From contig CAVSSL010000010.1 of assembly GCA_963730585.1 (NCBI GenBank), positions 434,001 to 498,000 of the forward strand: 64,000 nucleotides of DNA, in the 5' to 3' direction. The translations under genes were made by a program, and so were the position numbers. The DNA is from Pedococcus_A sp963730585. GTDB lineage: Bacteria > Actinomycetota > Actinomycetes > Actinomycetales > Dermatophilaceae. The notes under the pieces are model-generated. The model saw only the letters and a list, made by a program, of their open reading frames with translations, ran no database searches and was not told the origin of the DNA. This document shows positions 61,631 to 64,000 of this stretch, in pieces (the first letter of the stretch is position 1; each line of letters begins with the position of its first letter).

Positions 61631-63325
61631 TCACAACCGCGGGTCGCGCGCGCGGCCCTCCTGCCGGGCGATCTTGCGGTCGGTGACGACGATGGAGACG
61701 ACGAGCGCGGCGCCTCCGACGGCGGCGAGCAGGAAGAACACCATCGCGATCGAGGGGTAGCCGAGGATCTTCGAGTCGGTGGGCACCTGCATCATCAGCG
61801 CGGCGCCGACGACGAGGGCGGCGAGCACGATGCCGGTGGTGAGGCGGTTGGCCAGGCGCTGCATCACGTGGAGCAGTCGCGCCTCGTCCACCGCGTCGAC
61901 GCGCACCGAGAAGGTGCCCTCGGCCAGGCTCTGCATGACCTTGTTGGCGCGCCGGGGGAAGTTGGCCGTGAACTCCTTGGCGTCGATGGCGGCCGACATG
62001 ATGCCGCTGGGCGAGACGCGCAGCCCGCTGCCCATGATGTCGGCGACGTTCGCCCGGATCGCCTCGGCGGGGGCGAAGGCGGGGTCGAGGTGCTGGGTGA
62101 CCTGGTCGAGGTTGAGCAGGGCCTTGCCGACCATCGCCATCTCCGCGGGAGGGCGCAGCCCGTGGGTGCCGGACAGCCGGCTCAGCTCCACCAGCACGGC
62201 CCCGGCCTGCACGTCGCCGCCGAGGGAGACCGAGCGCGTCACCAGGGCCGAGACGTCCTCGCGGAACCGGGTGGCGTCGTAGCCCTCGAGGGGGGAGCCC
62301 ATGGTGGCGAGGACGGTCGCGGCCTCCTCGCCGTCGGCGTCGCTGATGGCGAGCAGCAGCTTGACCAGGTTGTCCTGCACCCGGGGCGGCACGGTGGCCA
62401 CCATGCCGAGGTCGATGAGCGCCAGCCGTCCGTCCGGGGTCAGCAGCACGTTGCCCGGGTGCGGGTCGGCGTGGAGGAACCCGTCGACGAGGATCATGTG
62501 CAGGTAGGCGTTGAACAGGTCGCGCACCAGCGGTTCGCCGTCCACGTCGAGCAGGCCGAGCGGGCCGACGTCGGTGACCTTGCGGCCCGCCACGAAGTCC
62601 ATCGTGAGCACGCGGCTGCTGGTGTAGTCGGCGACCGGCTCGGGCACGAGGAGGTGCTCGTGGTCGCGGGTCAGCGCGCGCAGGCGGCGCAGGTTCGCCG
62701 CCTCGCGCTGGTAGTCGAGCTCACCGGCGATCGAGCGCCGGAACTGGGCGAGCAGGTGGCCGAAGCCGTAGCGCCGCCCCACGTCCGTGTGGCTGTCGGC
62801 GAACTCGGCCAGCTTGGCCAGGGCCTGCATGTCGTCGCGCACCGTCTCGCGGATGCCGGGACGCTGGACCTTCACCACGACCTCGCGGCCGCTGCGCAGG
62901 GTGGCCCGGTGCACCTGGCCCAGGGAGGCGGCGGCGAGGGGTTTCTCGTCGAAGTCGGTGAAGGCGTTGTTGACGGAGACTCCGAGCTCTTCCTCGACGA
63001 TGGCGCGCACGTCCTCGAACGGGAACGGCTCGACCCGGTCCTGGAGCCGGGTGAGGGCCTCGGTGTAGGCGGGTGGGAGCAGGTCCACGCGCGTCGAGAG
63101 CAGTTGTCCGAGCTTGATGTAGGTCGGCCCCATGCGCTCGAGGTCACCGGCCAGCTCCTCGGCCAGGTCGGCGTCGCCCGAGGGTCGCTCCTGCTCGACG
63201 AGGAACTCGTCGAAGCCCGCGCCCGAGACGACGTCGGAACGGCCGTGGCGGACGAGGAGGCGGGCGAGGGCGGCATACCGCCCCGCGAGGGCCGGGTTGA
63301 GCGGCAGGTTGAGCGGCGGGGTCAT
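61631..63325 (-). CDS. ABC1/AarF/UbiB atypical kinase
   Basis: A 564-residue UbiB-like protein. The KxGQ motif is in GPTYIKLGQLLSTRVDLLPP, the A-rich loop AAASLGQVHRATLRSGREVV followed by VKVQRPG with the conserved Lys, GELDYQREAANL, the catalytic HADPHPGNVL and metal-binding IDLGMV. Two C-terminal helices (TTGIVLAALVVGAALMMQVP, SIAMVFFLLAAVGGAALVVS) anchor it. UbiB proteins support isoprenoid-lipid or quinone metabolism. In this menaquinone-using lineage the target is unknown. ATG 63325 is preferred; GTG 63349 is in frame. Confidence 0.9.
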   Translation of the reverse strand: MTPPLNLPLNPALAGRYAALARLLVRHGRSDVVSGAGFDEFLVEQERPSGDADLAEELAGDLERMGPTYIKLGQLLSTRVDLLPPAYTEALTRLQDRVEPFPFEDVRAIVEEELGVSVNNAFTDFDEKPLAAASLGQVHRATLRSGREVVVKVQRPGIRETVRDDMQALAKLAEFADSHTDVGRRYGFGHLLAQFRRSIAGELDYQREAANLRRLRALTRDHEHLLVPEPVADYTSSRVLTMDFVAGRKVTDVGPLGLLDVDGEPLVRDLFNAYLHMILVDGFLHADPHPGNVLLTPDGRLALIDLGMVATVPPRVQDNLVKLLLAISDADGEEAATVLATMGSPLEGYDATRFREDVSALVTRSVSLGGDVQAGAVLVELSRLSGTHGLRPPAEMAMVGKALLNLDQVTQHLDPAFAPAEAIRANVADIMGSGLRVSPSGIMSAAIDAKEFTANFPRRANKVMQSLAEGTFSVRVDAVDEARLLHVMQRLANRLTTGIVLAALVVGAALMMQVPTDSKILGYPSIAMVFFLLAAVGGAALVVSIVVTDRKIARQEGRARDPRL

Positions 63326-63873
63326 GGGCGCATCATTGCGTGTCGTCACCGGCTGGGTGCGGCTCGGTCACCTTTGGGGGTGGGATTCGTCAAGAAACCT
63401 CCAAAAGGCTGGCCGCGGCCCGTCGTCGCGAGGATCGTCGTGGGTACAGCCGCTGGGCGGCGAACGGGGGCGGGGTCTGGACGAGCAGGCGTCACTCCTG
63501 TCCGCGGCCGAGGCGCTGCGTTTCACAGCTGTCGCGGGGCGGTGCCCACCCCCACCCAACGCCGCCCCGCGACGCTCCCTCCGGTTCGGCGCGGAGCTTC
63601 CGACGGCCTGGCCCCCAGGCCAGGGTCGATGGGGGACTCATTCGATGAGACTCGTTCGGTAGGCCCCGTTCGGTGGGGGAACGCGGCTCCCCCGTACGGA
63701 TGAGCGTCCACAAAGGGACGGTCATCCAAGGGTCAAGAGAAAGTAAAGAACGTTTCTGGGGTGCGTTTGCTTCCGTTGAATGCGACTACGTGCACTGGCA
63801 GATGGGCCCACCGGGTCGCTGGCACCGGGGCGCTTCGCCGGCAACGGGGCGGCGGACGACGAGAGGGAGTGCG
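63326..63873. promoter_or_regulatory. Long intergenic region before the last gene
   Basis: No gene recognised in 548 bases; short ORFs on both strands here look random. It holds a short imperfect stem (cctttggggg / cctccaaaagg, 63372-63408), a 12-bp hairpin at 63531-63573, tandem gttcggt words (63653-63676) and an A/T-rich island at 63733-63760 (aagagaaagtaaagaacg) that is the likely promoter of the gene at 63874, with about 110 bases of leader. GAGAGGGAG is the ribosome-binding site. Confidence 0.55.
63531..63573. terminator. 12-bp hairpin in the long intergenic region
   Basis: GTCGCGGGGCGG (63531-63542) pairs with its complement at 63562-63573 around a 19-base C-rich loop. No gene ends here on the + strand, so it may belong to an unannotated transcript. 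Confidence 0.45.
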
Positions 63874-64000
63874 ATGAACAGACTCGGGGCCTACATCCGG
63901 GCCGAGATGGAGTGGCGCAGCTGGACGCTCACGGACCTCACGAAGGGCACCGGTCTCGACGAGAGCGACCTGATGCCCATCCTGAGCAAGGACTGGCTGG
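63874..64000 (+). CDS. Probable HTH (Xre-like) regulator, cut by the window end
   Basis: Only 42 residues are visible. RLGAYIRAEMEWRSWTLTDL, TKGTGLDESDLMPILSKDWL looks like the first helices of an Xre/lambda-repressor-type HTH (WTLTDLTKGTGLDESDLMPIL: helix-turn-helix with the usual L, G and L positions). ATG 63874 follows GAGAGGGAG. The rest of the protein is outside the window, so the assignment is tentative. Confidence 0.55.
   Translation, partial: MNRLGAYIRAEMEWRSWTLTDLTKGTGLDESDLMPILSKDWL

Noticed and set aside
63492..63729. Two overlapping minus-strand frames in the last intergenic region
   Set aside because: Pro/Arg/Gly-rich products, no start signals, and they cross the hairpin at 63531.

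Overview
The window comes from a high-GC actinobacterium. The gene pairs lprG–P55 transporter, fba–DUF3151, purM–DUF3073 and vdh–bldC, F420-type nitroreductase and LLM oxidoreductases, a SigK/RskA-type module, an LAxTG-type wall anchor and many GTG starts all point to Actinomycetota. Micrococcales, perhaps Intrasporangiaceae, is my best guess, but this is inferred from style and not proven. No rRNA, tRNA, CRISPR array, transposase or prophage gene was seen.

Layout. 1-3.1 kb: tail of a GH13 enzyme, an LprG-like lipoprotein and a P55-like MFS exporter. 3.1-7.2 kb: alpha/beta hydrolase, exonuclease III, SDR, pyrE, SDR. 7.2-11.6 kb: lemA, then an ABC-2 exporter with a two-component system. 11.6-18 kb: methyltransferase, four-helix membrane protein with a multicopper oxidase, DedA, small enzymes, SpoU methyltransferase. 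18-23 kb: fba, DUF3151, a two-part HTH regulator, purA, DUF402. 23-31 kb: a roughly 1,740-residue SpaA/CnaB-repeat surface protein and HelD. 31-45 kb: a second paralogous regulator and the purine genes purD, purC, purS, purQ and purL, interleaved with MFS, ABC-F, NAD(P)HX dehydratase and phosphatase genes. 45-53 kb: oxidoreductases, then a molybdopterin oxidoreductase, fasciclin lipoprotein, sigK and rskA module. 53-59 kb: purF, purM, DUF3073. 59-64 kb: valine-type dehydrogenase, bldC, a small-peptide/DUF6766 operon, an ABC1 kinase and the start of an HTH gene.

Functionally the backbone is nucleotide synthesis: purF, purD, purSQL, purM, purC and purA together cover most of IMP-to-AMP synthesis, with pyrE for pyrimidines and fba for glycolysis. 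Around it sit envelope genes (LprG/P55, SpaA protein, fasciclin, DedA) and regulators.

Two window-wide observations stand out. First, the octamer GTATGCCG occurs about 39 times on both strands, is kept even where it forces rare codons in three different frames, and once forms a terminator as an inverted pair. That distribution resembles a DNA-uptake or other genome-wide signal sequence. Second, about 13 single-base indels interrupt otherwise intact genes, including the core genes purQ and purL. Most are an extra base beside a G/C run, so sequencing or assembly error is the likely cause. Affected genes are annotated as one CDS with the shift noted.
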